Source: CAYRGG01 sp964423745
GTDB lineage: Bacteria > Pseudomonadota > Gammaproteobacteria > Competibacterales > Competibacteraceae
Direction: 5' to 3'
Assembly: GCA_964423745.1 (NCBI GenBank)
Contig: CAYRGG010000017.1
Span: 9,789 to 73,788 of the forward strand
DNA: 64,000 bases
The translations under genes were made by a program, and so were the position numbers. Shown piece after piece: positions 35,712-44,373 of the stretch; the first letter of the stretch is position 1, and each line of letters opens with the position of its first letter. The notes under the pieces are model-generated. The model was not told the DNA's origin. It saw only the letters and a list, made by a program, of their open reading frames with translations, and ran no database searches.

Positions 35712-36412
35712 GGTCTGGAATCCATCTCATTGGGGTTTTCTCCCAGCAACCAACGAGCATTGGCTAAGAGTGCTTGGGTTGATTCAGGTGTACTGTTTAG
35801 TGGAGACAATAAGGTAGCGAGCTCGTCCTGCCGTTGTGGGCTCAACTGAGGACTGCGTTCCGCAAACTGAATAATCAAACGTTGCTCGTTGGAGGTCAGA
35901 GGAAATAGCGGCTTCTGTAAAGGCCCTTTATACAACTGAGGATTAATAACGGGTTGATCGTGATAAATGACCAAAGTGCCTGCCGCCAGGTCGCCTAAGC
36001 GCTGAAAATTGTGATTGAGTAACATGGATATGAATCCAAAGCCATAGGCAAGGGGCAAAAAATCCACGGCTCTCAGTAAATTTCGGATCAGGGAAGCGGA
36101 TATATCAACAGGTGTGCCGTTAGCATTGATAACCTTGATACCAAATACCTTTTTCCCTGGTGTGGCGCCCTCTCGGAGGACTTCAAACAGCACTGGATAA
36201 AACCATTCCATGGTAAATAGCGCAATAAGCCACAAACCAAAACCTGTCTGGCCTAGAAAACTAAGAAAAAATAACGCCCCCAATAAAATACTGTATTTGA
36301 TAAGACTATCGATGCTCCAAGCGAGGGCCCGAGGTACGGGTCCGGCGAAGCGGAGATTTAAGTTAATTCCTTCTGGAGTTTCGACAGCGCGTATTGTGTC
36401 GAGCAGTTCCAT
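35708..36412 (-). CDS. RDD family membrane protein, first gene of MoxR operon
   Basis: 234 residues. The RDD domain (about 20-165) has the motif R-A...D-S near 28-34, then GATPGKKVFGIKVI near 88 and LGDLAAGTLVIY near 148. The ATG at 36412 has GGA 11 nt upstream; an in-frame TTG at 36424 is less likely. It opens the RDD-SpoIIM-DUF4129-DUF4350-MoxR-DUF58 operon, a conserved unit presumed to act in the envelope. Confidence 0.9.
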   Translation of the reverse strand: MELLDTIRAVETPEGINLNLRFAGPVPRALAWSIDSLIKYSILLGALFFLSFLGQTGFGLWLIALFTMEWFYPVLFEVLREGATPGKKVFGIKVINANGTPVDISASLIRNLLRAVDFLPLAYGFGFISMLLNHNFQRLGDLAAGTLVIYHDQPVINPQLYKGPLQKPLFPLTSNEQRLIIQFAERSPQLSPQRQDELATLLSPLNSTPESTQALLANARWLLGENPNEMDSRP

Positions 36413-36465
36413 GTTTGTTTCCAACAGTAATGGTGACTAAAAAGCGAGGCTGCGTAGTGATATAA

Positions 36466-36494
36466 GATTTTTGGCACGAATTATGCCAAAAATC
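36466..36494. promoter_or_regulatory. Perfect hairpin GATTTTTGGCA-N7-TGCCAAAAATC
   Basis: 11-bp arms with a 7-nt loop, 54 bp upstream of the RDD-gene start. Without a T-run it is not a clear terminator; it may be an operator or the 5' leader of the operon. Confidence 0.5.
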
Positions 36495-36528
36495 CTAAGA
36501 GAAGCAAAAACCCTTTTATTGTGGTTTC

Positions 36529-36673
36529 AGGAGCTGTTTCAAAAACTCGCATAGGTTCGCTGAATCAAGGCGCAGCGCCTTCGAGCAGCGCAGTTTACAT
36601 AAGGTAAATGAGCAGCGGAGAAGGTGCTGTAACGCCGAGTCAGCGGACATGAGCCGGTTTTGAAACAGCTTCT
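36529..36673. repeat. MITE-like repeat B, copy 2 (145 bp)
   Basis: Arms AGGAGCTGTTTCA / TGAAACAGCTTCT (one mismatch), interior almost identical to copy 1 at 20330-20474. Located in the promoter region between the RDD operon and the DUF805 gene, in the same orientation as copy 1. Confidence 0.88.
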
Positions 36674-36774
36674 CAAAGGGAGCTTTGTATCCGCAATGTC
36701 AATATTTTTTGACTTCTAAAAGCCCAATTTCGGCACTTATCGACAAACATAATTCGTTAGGGAAGACATAGCGT

Positions 36775-37347
36775 ATGACAGATTTAAATCCTTATGAGAT
36801 GCCAAAGAGCGACGTGGCCATCGTTGATGATAAAATGTTTTCTGATGTGAAACTTTTTTCTGTAACAGGTCGCCTCGGTCGAATTCGTTATCTCGGCTAT
36901 TATATGGGCATCACCCTTTTAGGCGCGTTGCTGGTAGGTTTAGCAATGGCGCTGCTAGGCTTTACAACTACTGTGTTGCCGGAAGACATATCGTTAGCCC
37001 TATCTGTTGTGGTTATGGGGGCGGCTTATATTTTTATGATTGTAGTGAGCTTTATGCTGTGTATTCAGCGTTTGCATGATGTCAATGCTAGCGGTTGGTG
37101 GTGTCTATTATTTTTAGTGCCTGTCGTTAATTTGATACTGAGTTTAGTGCTTTTGTTTGCACCAGGTACCGCGGGGGCCAACCGATTCGGTAATGAAACA
37201 CCCCCCAACAGTGGAGGCGTGATAGCGTTGGCCAGTATTCCTCCCATTGCGCTAGTGGTTGTCCTCGTCACTGTCACGGCTATTTCTGGTTTTCAAGACT
37301 ATACCGAGCTCACTCAAGAAACGAGTATTAGTCAACTGCAACAATAA
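36775..37347 (+). CDS. DUF805 membrane protein
   Basis: 190 residues, about four membrane helices. The DUF805 entry SVTGRLGRIRYLGYYMGITLLG (about 28-50), the IQRLHDVNASGWW motif near 95 and LVLLFAPGTAGANRFG near 120 are all present. Family of unknown function, common in Gammaproteobacteria. AGGGAAG is the ribosome site. Confidence 0.88.
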   Translation: MTDLNPYEMPKSDVAIVDDKMFSDVKLFSVTGRLGRIRYLGYYMGITLLGALLVGLAMALLGFTTTVLPEDISLALSVVVMGAAYIFMIVVSFMLCIQRLHDVNASGWWCLLFLVPVVNLILSLVLLFAPGTAGANRFGNETPPNSGGVIALASIPPIALVVVLVTVTAISGFQDYTELTQETSISQLQQ

Positions 37348-37429
37348 GCGACGAGATTGAAGATTATCAGAAAGAGATAAACATAGAGCGTTAGCAGCAA
37401 TACTTAATATTATTTTATAGACCTTCCAG

Positions 37430-37457
37430 ATTGCCCGCCGCTGTTGTGGTGGGCAAT
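37430..37457. terminator. Hairpin after DUF805 gene, possible terminator
   Basis: ATTGCCCGCC / GGTGGGCAAT stem (10 bp, one G-T pair) with an 8-nt loop, 80 bp after the stop. Only weakly T-rich afterwards (ATATACTTT). Confidence 0.45.
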
Positions 37458-37565
37458 ATACTTTGCATGGGGTCAATTAAGCCACCAAACCCTTGAGTAA
37501 GATTTGTTCCTTAGCTAGAGTGCTTTGTCCATTTATACACAAACTATCGGGGTTGTTTAAGCTTT

Positions 37566-39965
37566 ATGCTATTCGGACAAAAAACACATCCAGCGAATTT
37601 TGAGTATGGTGAGCAACTTTCCTTACAGAGTGACAGCGTATTAATTTCTGGTAATGGCTTTTCCACAGAAATCAAATGTGCTCAGATTACGGATTTCTGT
37701 ATTCGTTTGCAGTTTAATAATACGCAAGTTGTCGATCAACAGAATTATTCCGATAGCATAATCCGCCAATATCGACAAGGTCAGACTATTTTACCCCAAC
37801 GTAACCATAGCCAGAATGGTGCTGTGTTCCCGATTCTCGATGGGCGAGTCGACCTTCACGCTTCCCGGTTTAGGCTAGAGATGGCGTCCGGTTTCCAATT
37901 GGAAACCTGTGACGAAGGTATTGGCTTTAGTGGAGAAAAGTTTGCCCTCAATTTTAGCGTTGAAGATATCTGTGGATTCTATGGTTTTGGTGAACGAACC
38001 AAACGCTTGAATAAGCGTGGCAATAGTATGGATTTTTGGAATGTGGATGTGGTAGCTGTTTTTCCTCACACCTACCAACGAGATGACTATGACCCCAGTT
38101 ATGTCTCTATCCCCTTTGCTATTATCAAACAAGCTAAGGGATATGGAGGTATCTATTTTGATAACCCAGGGCGAGCCATGATAGATGTCGAGCACATTCG
38201 TCCAGGACAACTGATTTATCAATCCCTCGCAGGCTGCACAGATGTATATTTCTTCAATGGTCCCTCGTTACGTCAAGTGGTGCAGCAGTTTACCCAGTTG
38301 ACAGGTCGAGCGGACGTCCCTTCAGTGTGGAGTTTAGGTTACCACCAATCGCGCTGGGGTTATGCCACAGAAGCAGACTTTTTAGCGCTCAGCCATACAT
38401 TCAAGCAGCTAGATATCCCGGTTAGCGCCCTTTGGTACGATATCGACTATATGGATGGCTATCGGCTCTTTACTTGGAATAATCGGTCTTTCCCAGAACC
38501 TAACCGACTTAATCGAACGTTAAAAGAAGCGGGAATCCACACGGTCACTATCGTCGATCCAGGTGTCAAGAAAGAGCCTGGTTATTCTGTTTACGAGAGT
38601 GGCAAAGGGCTGTTTTGTCAAACTGCTCAGGGCAAAGATTATGTAGGTAGAGTTTGGCCGGGGGATACGGTGTTTCCCGATTTTACCCAAGCCGCCACCC
38701 AAGCCTGGTGGGCGGATAAGCTGGTGTCTTTTATGAACGAAAGTGCTATCGATGGGGTGTGGCTAGATATGAATGATCCCGCCACGGGTTATAGCGACCC
38801 TGAAGATATGCGTTTCGCTCAGGGTACTGTGCCCCATGATCGATATCACAACCAATACGGGCACTTTATGGCTAAGGCAAGTCACCAAGCCTTGGAAGAA
38901 AGCAATCCAAATGGTCGTCCATTTCTTTTAACCCGCAGTGCTTGCGCAGGTAGCCAGCGGTTTACTGCCGTTTGGACAGGTGATAATGCCAGTAATTGGC
39001 AACATCTGCGCATGGCGATTCCAGCTACCCTGAATTTAGGGCTTTCTGGCGTCGCTTTTAGCGGTCCCGATGTGGGCGGCTTTATGGGCCATACAACGGC
39101 TGAATTGTTGGTGCGTTGGTATCAGACCTGTTTTTTGTTTCCCTTTTTTCGTAATCATTCCGTATGGGATTCGAAAGCCCAAGAGCCGTGGCAGTTTGGA
39201 CCGCAATGCCTGGACTTGATACGGGCTACTATTCAAACTCGTTATCGGTTGCTGCCCTACCTCTATAATTGTTTTTTTACTCATTATTTGACCGGGGATC
39301 CGGTGTTACGGCCACTGCTGTATGAATACGAAGATGCGCAATTTGAAAATCTTGACGATCAATTTTTGCTGGGAGATAGTCTTATGGTAGCGCCTGTGGT
39401 TAGCCAGGGAAATCAGGCCAAACAGGTTAGTAGTAGTACAAGTACAAGTATGGTAGATCAAACACGCTTTATTACTTTTCCAGAGGGTTGGTGGTTTGAT
39501 CTTAATCGCGGCGAATGGCTTAAGGGTGGAAAAACCCTGTCCTACCCTGTCGGGTTGGATGCTGTTCCCCTGTTCGCACGAGATGGGGCTATCATTCCGT
39601 ACCATAATGGACCGATTCACAATGCTTTAATGGACCATAATGACCTGGAACTACATATTTTTAGCAAGGAAAAACCTGCAACCTTAACGTATTTTATTGA
39701 TGACAAGAAATCACGGGGGTATCAACATGGATATTACAATACAGTTTTTATTTCAGTTACGATAAATTCTTTAAAACTGCATTTGGATATTATAGAAAAC
39801 GGAGATTATCCTATTGATTCGACGAAATTTTTACCCGTGTTATATGGTTATGAGAAAAACTGCAAAGCGGTATTAAATAACAAAAATATACTAAAAACAA
39901 AAACCTTGAACTTACACCCAACACTTCGTCAATGGGTCTCTCGAAGTATTCCGGTACTCGCTTAA
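37566..39965 (+). CDS. GH31 alpha-glucosidase
   Basis: 799 residues, cytoplasmic (no signal peptide). N-terminal beta-sandwich (about 1-230, FGFGERTKRLNKRG near 137), then the GH31 (beta/alpha)8 barrel: SLGYHQSRWGY near 256, WYDIDYMDGYRLFTW near 290, nucleophile Asp in DGVWLDMNDP near 398-407, RPFLLTRSACAGSQRF near 455 and acid/base Asp in WTGDNASNW near 473. The usual MNEP has Asp instead of Glu. Likely releases glucose from maltose or maltodextrins. The last about 100 residues use more AT-rich codons than the rest. No strong ribosome site. Confidence 0.9.
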   Translation: MLFGQKTHPANFEYGEQLSLQSDSVLISGNGFSTEIKCAQITDFCIRLQFNNTQVVDQQNYSDSIIRQYRQGQTILPQRNHSQNGAVFPILDGRVDLHASRFRLEMASGFQLETCDEGIGFSGEKFALNFSVEDICGFYGFGERTKRLNKRGNSMDFWNVDVVAVFPHTYQRDDYDPSYVSIPFAIIKQAKGYGGIYFDNPGRAMIDVEHIRPGQLIYQSLAGCTDVYFFNGPSLRQVVQQFTQLTGRADVPSVWSLGYHQSRWGYATEADFLALSHTFKQLDIPVSALWYDIDYMDGYRLFTWNNRSFPEPNRLNRTLKEAGIHTVTIVDPGVKKEPGYSVYESGKGLFCQTAQGKDYVGRVWPGDTVFPDFTQAATQAWWADKLVSFMNESAIDGVWLDMNDPATGYSDPEDMRFAQGTVPHDRYHNQYGHFMAKASHQALEESNPNGRPFLLTRSACAGSQRFTAVWTGDNASNWQHLRMAIPATLNLGLSGVAFSGPDVGGFMGHTTAELLVRWYQTCFLFPFFRNHSVWDSKAQEPWQFGPQCLDLIRATIQTRYRLLPYLYNCFFTHYLTGDPVLRPLLYEYEDAQFENLDDQFLLGDSLMVAPVVSQGNQAKQVSSSTSTSMVDQTRFITFPEGWWFDLNRGEWLKGGKTLSYPVGLDAVPLFARDGAIIPYHNGPIHNALMDHNDLELHIFSKEKPATLTYFIDDKKSRGYQHGYYNTVFISVTINSLKLHLDIIENGDYPIDSTKFLPVLYGYEKNCKAVLNNKNILKTKTLNLHPTLRQWVSRSIPVLA

Positions 39966-40061
39966 ATTAAATAGTGTTATTGTGTTATTTAACTAAACCA
40001 CTGATAAAAAATACTTTATATGGTATGTTGTGAGATGAATAAACAGCTCTATTATATATTG

Positions 40062-40340
40062 TTAAGTGTTTTTATAAATTTTATTTGCGTTTAAAACATC
40101 TAAAATATCTTCACGCATATCAATAGGTTCAATTTCAGGGGACGGGGTCCGGTTAGGATCTTGTAGAGAATCGAGTACTTCAGTTGGATTTAATAATTGC
40201 GTTTCAGTGGGATTTAATATTGCCTCTTGTTGGCGATTTTTAGGAGGAAACCATGTTAAAGCTACCATCGCGCAGACAGCTAAGACGCTAGGAAATATGA
40301 GTATTTTTATATCAATCGGTTTATTAGTATCAGTAGCCAT
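40062..40340 (-). CDS. Small single-pass membrane protein, 92 aa, unknown
   Basis: Short cytoplasmic start, one hydrophobic helix (about 12-30, IDIKILIFPSVLAVCAMVALTWF), then a polar tail rich in Pro, Asn and acidic residues. No family recognised. Codon use looks coding but AT-rich; ATG at 40340. It faces the operator-dense region at 40593-40702, about 250 bp upstream. Confidence 0.5.
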   Translation of the reverse strand: MATDTNKPIDIKILIFPSVLAVCAMVALTWFPPKNRQQEAILNPTETQLLNPTEVLDSLQDPNRTPSPEIEPIDMREDILDVLNANKIYKNT

Positions 40341-40592
40341 GTTTTAAATTCTCATGTTTCAGCAAATAAACAAAATGATGCCCTATATGTGTGAATATTC
40401 TGTTACTCAATAAAAGGACAAGCCTTATGGAACTCAAATAAGTTTTTTTTAACCCTATGCCTATCTATTAGCATATGTTGTGCCTACTTTTTTTAAGCAT
40501 ATAATAAATAAAAAGAATATTTTTTTGCCAAAAAGCAACGTTTGCTGTAATTAAGCAACAAATACACTAAAGGCTATGGCCAAAACTAAATA

Positions 40593-40628
40593 GGTTCAAT
40601 ATGGACCGAAAACGGTTCATATTGAACC
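40593..40628. promoter_or_regulatory. Two tandem dyads GGTTCAATATGGACC / GGTTCATATTGAACC
   Basis: The right dyad is a perfect 15-bp palindrome (GGTTCA-TAT-TGAACC), the left differs in one arm base; the centres are 21 bp apart, that is two helical turns, as expected for cooperative binding of dimers. Confidence 0.6.
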
Positions 40629-40667
40629 GCATGCCATCAACGCTGGGATAAAATTTGCGCAAAGTTT

Positions 40668-40702
40668 TGTAAACTTTTCTTTACAGGAATGTAAATTTTA
40701 CA
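40668..40702. promoter_or_regulatory. Cluster of TGTAAA/TTTACA half-sites (TyrR-box-like)
   Basis: TGTAAA-CTTTTC-TTTACA (40668-40685) exactly fits the TGTAAA-N6-TTTACA TyrR consensus; a second palindrome TGTAAATTTTACA follows at 40690-40702. No aromatic amino acid gene is near, so the identity of the binder is open. Confidence 0.4.
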
Positions 40703-40901
40703 TACAAACTATCACCCATGGTTTTGGCGTAGGGGGGGGTTATTATGAAGTGAGGAAAAAAAGGGCGGGTAAACAAAAAATCTTCAAGATTTGTTTGTAG
40801 ACCAACCATTTTATGTTCTAGGACAGAATGTGTAATGGTTTCATTAAAAAAATGTCAAACTATATTAACGGTATAGAGAATGGTGGGTTTTCAAAAAACA
40901 T

Positions 40902-40942
40902 AAAAAAAGAGTTATTCGTAACCAAACTTGAACAACTCTTTT
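40902..40942 (-). terminator. Terminator of patatin gene
   Basis: 9-bp stem AAAAGAGTT / AACTCTTTT with a 20-nt loop; on the minus strand it is followed by T7. It lies 28 bp after the patatin stop codon. Confidence 0.65.
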
Positions 40943-40969
40943 CTCGTAAAACGATGAAGTTTAAAAAAT

Positions 40970-42328
40970 TTAACGACGGCTGTTAGCAGCAAAGGATGCC
41001 TGGGGGAATCTAGGGGTAGGGTTTATTAAGTTCTCGTTTGTCGAAGGATGGGAACTTTTTTTATCTGTTAAGACAGTTGTTGATTGTCGAGACCCAATCC
41101 ATTCGCTCAACTGATCTAAAGTATCGCTGAGTTTATTTGTCACCTCATTCTGCAGTTTCCCCATTTTCTCAACTTCAGGTGGGATAGATAAATTGCTATC
41201 AAAATGCAAGCTTTTATCTTTAAGTATATCTTCTCGTAATGTTATTCCGTAACGGGCTAACAAAGGCGCCAACTCGTTTTTGCGAGTCAACATATCATGC
41301 CGTGTGGTTTGATAAGCGTGTTCACAGACGTTACGGCGATTGGCAAAACTAAATACATTAGAAAAAAACATAACCGCATCACCGCTATTGGGTTCAAAAA
41401 GAATAACATCTCGATCAGGATATTCTGCAGTGTATTTAGCCAAGCCTATTTTCATACGCGAATAGATCAATGCATAAAAGGTTTGTGACATAACAACGGG
41501 TAAACCGCCATCCACTAGTGTTTTTAGTTCATTACTATTAGGTTTTGCAAAACGTGCATTAAAAGGCACTAAGGGATTAATACAGAATAGTAAATCAGCG
41601 CCTTCATCTAAAGCTGTGGAGGCATGTACAGTTTTCTTAATACCTCCATCGATATAATAATGCCCGTCAATTTTTACGGGTGGATAAAGCCCTGGTACCG
41701 CCGTACTGGCTTGAACAGCTTTAGATATGGGGACGTGTTGAGAGCCTCTGGCACCAAATTTAACAACCTCACTGGTATCTAAGTTAGCCGCAACTACAAA
41801 TAATTTCCGTTTTAATCGGCAAAAATCGTTCGTGCGACCTCGACTAGTAAAGATTTTTTCTAAGAATTGGGCTATCGGCTCATTGTCCAAAAGTCCGGGT
41901 GGAATCGCGAGGGCCAGTTTGCTCAGGGCAGCTACCAGGCTGCGGTCGTCAGGATCACGAATAAAACTCGATACTGCCTCGGAAAGGAGTCTAGGCACTG
42001 ATCTGAGCCCTTGCCAGTAAAGTCGAAAGGCAGGCCGCAAAAAATTTCCTGGATCAAGGGGGAAAGCTTCGGATTCATTACTCACAAAAATTTTGCACAT
42101 TTTTGCTGGTGTGAAGCCATTTGCTAACATGGAAGCGTTAGCCGCTCCTGCACTAACGCCTACATAAACTTTCAGGTCGTTAAAATCCACGCCTTCAAGA
42201 GCTTCGTCTAGGGCAAGCAAGGCGCCAATTTGATAGATAACTCCCAGCGGGCCTCCACCTGCCAGTGCTAAACCTACACGAGGTTGATTACCAGCTTTGT
42301 TGCTACCCATAACCTTGGAACTTAGCAT
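40970..42328 (-). CDS. Patatin-like phospholipase
   Basis: 452 residues. The oxyanion hole GGGPLG near 25, nucleophile elbow GVSAGA near 58 and catalytic DGG near 223 form the Ser-Asp dyad of patatins. The domain runs to about 330, followed by a low-complexity polar C-terminus of about 120 residues. AAGGAG sits 6 nt before the ATG at 42328. No signal peptide; an intracellular lipid or polyhydroxyalkanoate-type ester as substrate is possible. Confidence 0.9.
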   Translation of the reverse strand: MLSSKVMGSNKAGNQPRVGLALAGGGPLGVIYQIGALLALDEALEGVDFNDLKVYVGVSAGAANASMLANGFTPAKMCKIFVSNESEAFPLDPGNFLRPAFRLYWQGLRSVPRLLSEAVSSFIRDPDDRSLVAALSKLALAIPPGLLDNEPIAQFLEKIFTSRGRTNDFCRLKRKLFVVAANLDTSEVVKFGARGSQHVPISKAVQASTAVPGLYPPVKIDGHYYIDGGIKKTVHASTALDEGADLLFCINPLVPFNARFAKPNSNELKTLVDGGLPVVMSQTFYALIYSRMKIGLAKYTAEYPDRDVILFEPNSGDAVMFFSNVFSFANRRNVCEHAYQTTRHDMLTRKNELAPLLARYGITLREDILKDKSLHFDSNLSIPPEVEKMGKLQNEVTNKLSDTLDQLSEWIGSRQSTTVLTDKKSSHPSTNENLINPTPRFPQASFAANSRR

Positions 42329-42806
42329 GTCGGCTCCTTAAAGATCTTTTCTGACACATTTGGTCAATGCCAACTAGTATACACGATTAACTGTCTTCTG
42401 TGCTATCGCTAATAACTTGCATCCTCGATTATCAATACGTTAAGGTAATTTTTTTAATCAGTGCCTATAAATAAGTTAACTGATAATTAAATGTATTAAA
42501 AGAAAAACACCTCAAATTTTTTGATTTTTTAAGGAGCTTTCAAATTGGTTTAAAAAAAGATTAATGTTTTACAAAGGAATATTTATTATCAAAGTTTATA
42601 AGTTTTTATTGAGCTTAATTAACCTATTTTCTAAACCAATTAAACTAACAACATGTTTTATTAGAGAACTGAAAAACAGTAAAGTGCGCCTCAAAATCTT
42701 GTTGAAGCGGCTATAGTAGTATCATGAGAAAAAATATTAGCGTGTTTTGTAGCAAAATCTTGATTTATGGCTAATCATAATTAAGTGCTTTGGCGGAGAA
42801 AAGCCT
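42329..42806. other. AT-rich intergenic region
   Basis: 478 bp between divergent patatin and polyphosphate genes. A perfect 10-bp inverted repeat AATTGGTTTA (42543-42552) / TAAACCAATT (42632-42641) is separated by 79 nt. No coding frame of note, no repeat seen elsewhere in the window. Confidence 0.5.
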
Positions 42807-44363
42807 ATGTTTAGAACAGCGGAGCTTGGCCACAAGGTTGCAAAACAAGACTATAAGCAGCGGGAATCCGTGTTGCGCCAGCAGCTCCTGGAGGTTCAGC
42901 GGAAAATGAATCAACTAGGACGCTTTTCAGTGATTGCTGTGTTCGCTGGGGTGGATGGTGCTGGTAAGGCCCAAACAGTGAATCTATTAAATGAATGGAT
43001 GGACCCGCGCTGGCTGGTGACCCGGGCCTATGGGGAAGCCTCTGAAGAAGAACGGGAACGGCCAGAATTCTGGCGGTATTGGCGGGATTTGCCACCCCGG
43101 GGACGAATAGGTTTATTTTTGCGTTCTTGGTATTCTAGGCCGATTCTCGATCGCGTGTATGGTCACATTACATGTGCAGAATTGGATAAGCGTCTAGATC
43201 GAATTATTGCATTTGAAAAAGCCTTAGCCGATGATGGGGCAATTATTCTAAAGTTTTGGATGCATTTAAGCCGCGAAGCGCAAAGAAAGCGGCTCAAAAG
43301 CCTTGAGAAAGATCCTTTAACCCGGTGGCAGATTAAGGACACCAGCTGGGAACACTGGCGCATGTACGATAAATTTTTGGAGACTGCAGAACGAACTATT
43401 TTGCGAACCAGCACGGGTCAGGCACCCTTTACCCTGGTAGAAGGCGCCGATGCTTATTACCGGAGTCTTAAGGTGGGTGATGTTCTTTTAGACAGTATCG
43501 TTAAAGCTATTAAACGTGTGAAAGTGGAGGATAAACTCAAAGCTAATCTGCGCGTTGACCCCAAAGTAAGGCAGCAACGTGTGGCTAAACAAGATCCTCC
43601 CTCAACGGTTACTGTAGATAACCCTAAACCGAAGACACCACAGATAACCATACTGAGTCATCTGGATATGGCTCAAAGTATAGAAAAAAGCGACTACAAT
43701 CTAAAATTAAAGAAATATCAAGGCAGATTAAACCTGCTACAGCGCAAGGCAAAGGAGCAAGGGGTGTCCACCTTATTGGTGTTTGAGGGCTGGGACGCAG
43801 CGGGTAAGGGTGGTACCATTCGGCGTATTACAGCGGCTTTAGATGCCTCTAACTATCAAGTATTTCCCTTTGCAGCGCCAACGGATGAAGAAAGGGTCCA
43901 TCATTATTTATGGCGATTTTGGCGGCATCTTTCACGAGCTGGCCGTTTTACGATTTACGACAGGAGCTGGTATGGTCGGGTTTTGGTTGAGCGGGTGGAA
44001 GGTTATGCCAGCGAAACTGAATTGCGTCGGGCTTATAAAGAAATTAACGACTTTGAAACTCAATTGATTGAGCACGGTATTGTGCTGCAAAAGTATTGGC
44101 TACATATTACCAAAGAGAAACAACTGGCTCGTTTTAAAGAGCGTGAGCAGATTCCTCATAAACGTTGGAAGCTCACCGAGGAAGACTGGCGCAACCGGGA
44201 TAAATGGGAAGACTATGAACTGGCAGTCAATGATATGATACAGCGGACCAGTACTCGTCTAGCGCCATGGTTACTAGTAGAAAGTAACGATAAGCGTTTT
44301 GCACGGATAAAGGTGCTTAAAACGTTGTGCAAAAAATTGGAGAAAGCCTTGGGAGGGGATTAA
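42807..44363 (+). CDS. pap: Polyphosphate:AMP phosphotransferase (two-domain PPK2 class II)
   Basis: 518 residues with two PPK2 domains. The C-terminal one is complete: Walker A FEGWDAAGKGGT near 327, lid DEERVHHYLWRFWRHL near 359 and Walker B-like DRSWYGRVLVERVEG near 383. The N-terminal copy (GVDGAGKAQT near 49) has LRSWYSR in place of DRSWYGR, so it lacks the usual Asp and is probably structural, as in known PAPs. Uses polyphosphate to convert AMP to ADP. With GH31 and trehalose genes nearby it suggests energy and carbon storage functions. Confidence 0.9.
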   Translation: MFRTAELGHKVAKQDYKQRESVLRQQLLEVQRKMNQLGRFSVIAVFAGVDGAGKAQTVNLLNEWMDPRWLVTRAYGEASEEERERPEFWRYWRDLPPRGRIGLFLRSWYSRPILDRVYGHITCAELDKRLDRIIAFEKALADDGAIILKFWMHLSREAQRKRLKSLEKDPLTRWQIKDTSWEHWRMYDKFLETAERTILRTSTGQAPFTLVEGADAYYRSLKVGDVLLDSIVKAIKRVKVEDKLKANLRVDPKVRQQRVAKQDPPSTVTVDNPKPKTPQITILSHLDMAQSIEKSDYNLKLKKYQGRLNLLQRKAKEQGVSTLLVFEGWDAAGKGGTIRRITAALDASNYQVFPFAAPTDEERVHHYLWRFWRHLSRAGRFTIYDRSWYGRVLVERVEGYASETELRRAYKEINDFETQLIEHGIVLQKYWLHITKEKQLARFKEREQIPHKRWKLTEEDWRNRDKWEDYELAVNDMIQRTSTRLAPWLLVESNDKRFARIKVLKTLCKKLEKALGGD

Positions 44364-44373
44364 CCACCAGTTT

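Larger units (their letters stand above)
36413..36774. other. Divergent intergenic region with hairpin and repeat B
   Basis: 362 bp between the RDD operon and the DUF805 gene. It holds an 11-bp hairpin (36466-36494) and repeat B copy 2; the remaining sequence carries the DUF805 ribosome site AGGGAAG. No gene seen. Confidence 0.55.
40341..40969. other. Gene-poor, operator-dense region (629 bp)
   Basis: AT-rich. Holds two dyads at 40593-40628, four TGTAAA/TTTACA half-sites at 40668-40702, a G8 tract at 40732-40739, a palindrome AAATCTT-C-AAGATTT near 40788, and a hairpin at 40902-40942. The only plus-strand frame worth mention is 44 codons at 40852-40986, without a ribosome site. A small RNA or short-peptide gene would fit but is not shown. 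Confidence 0.5.

Noticed and set aside
40732..40739. G8 tract as a possible phase-variation switch
   Set aside because: It is not in or just before a recognisable gene.
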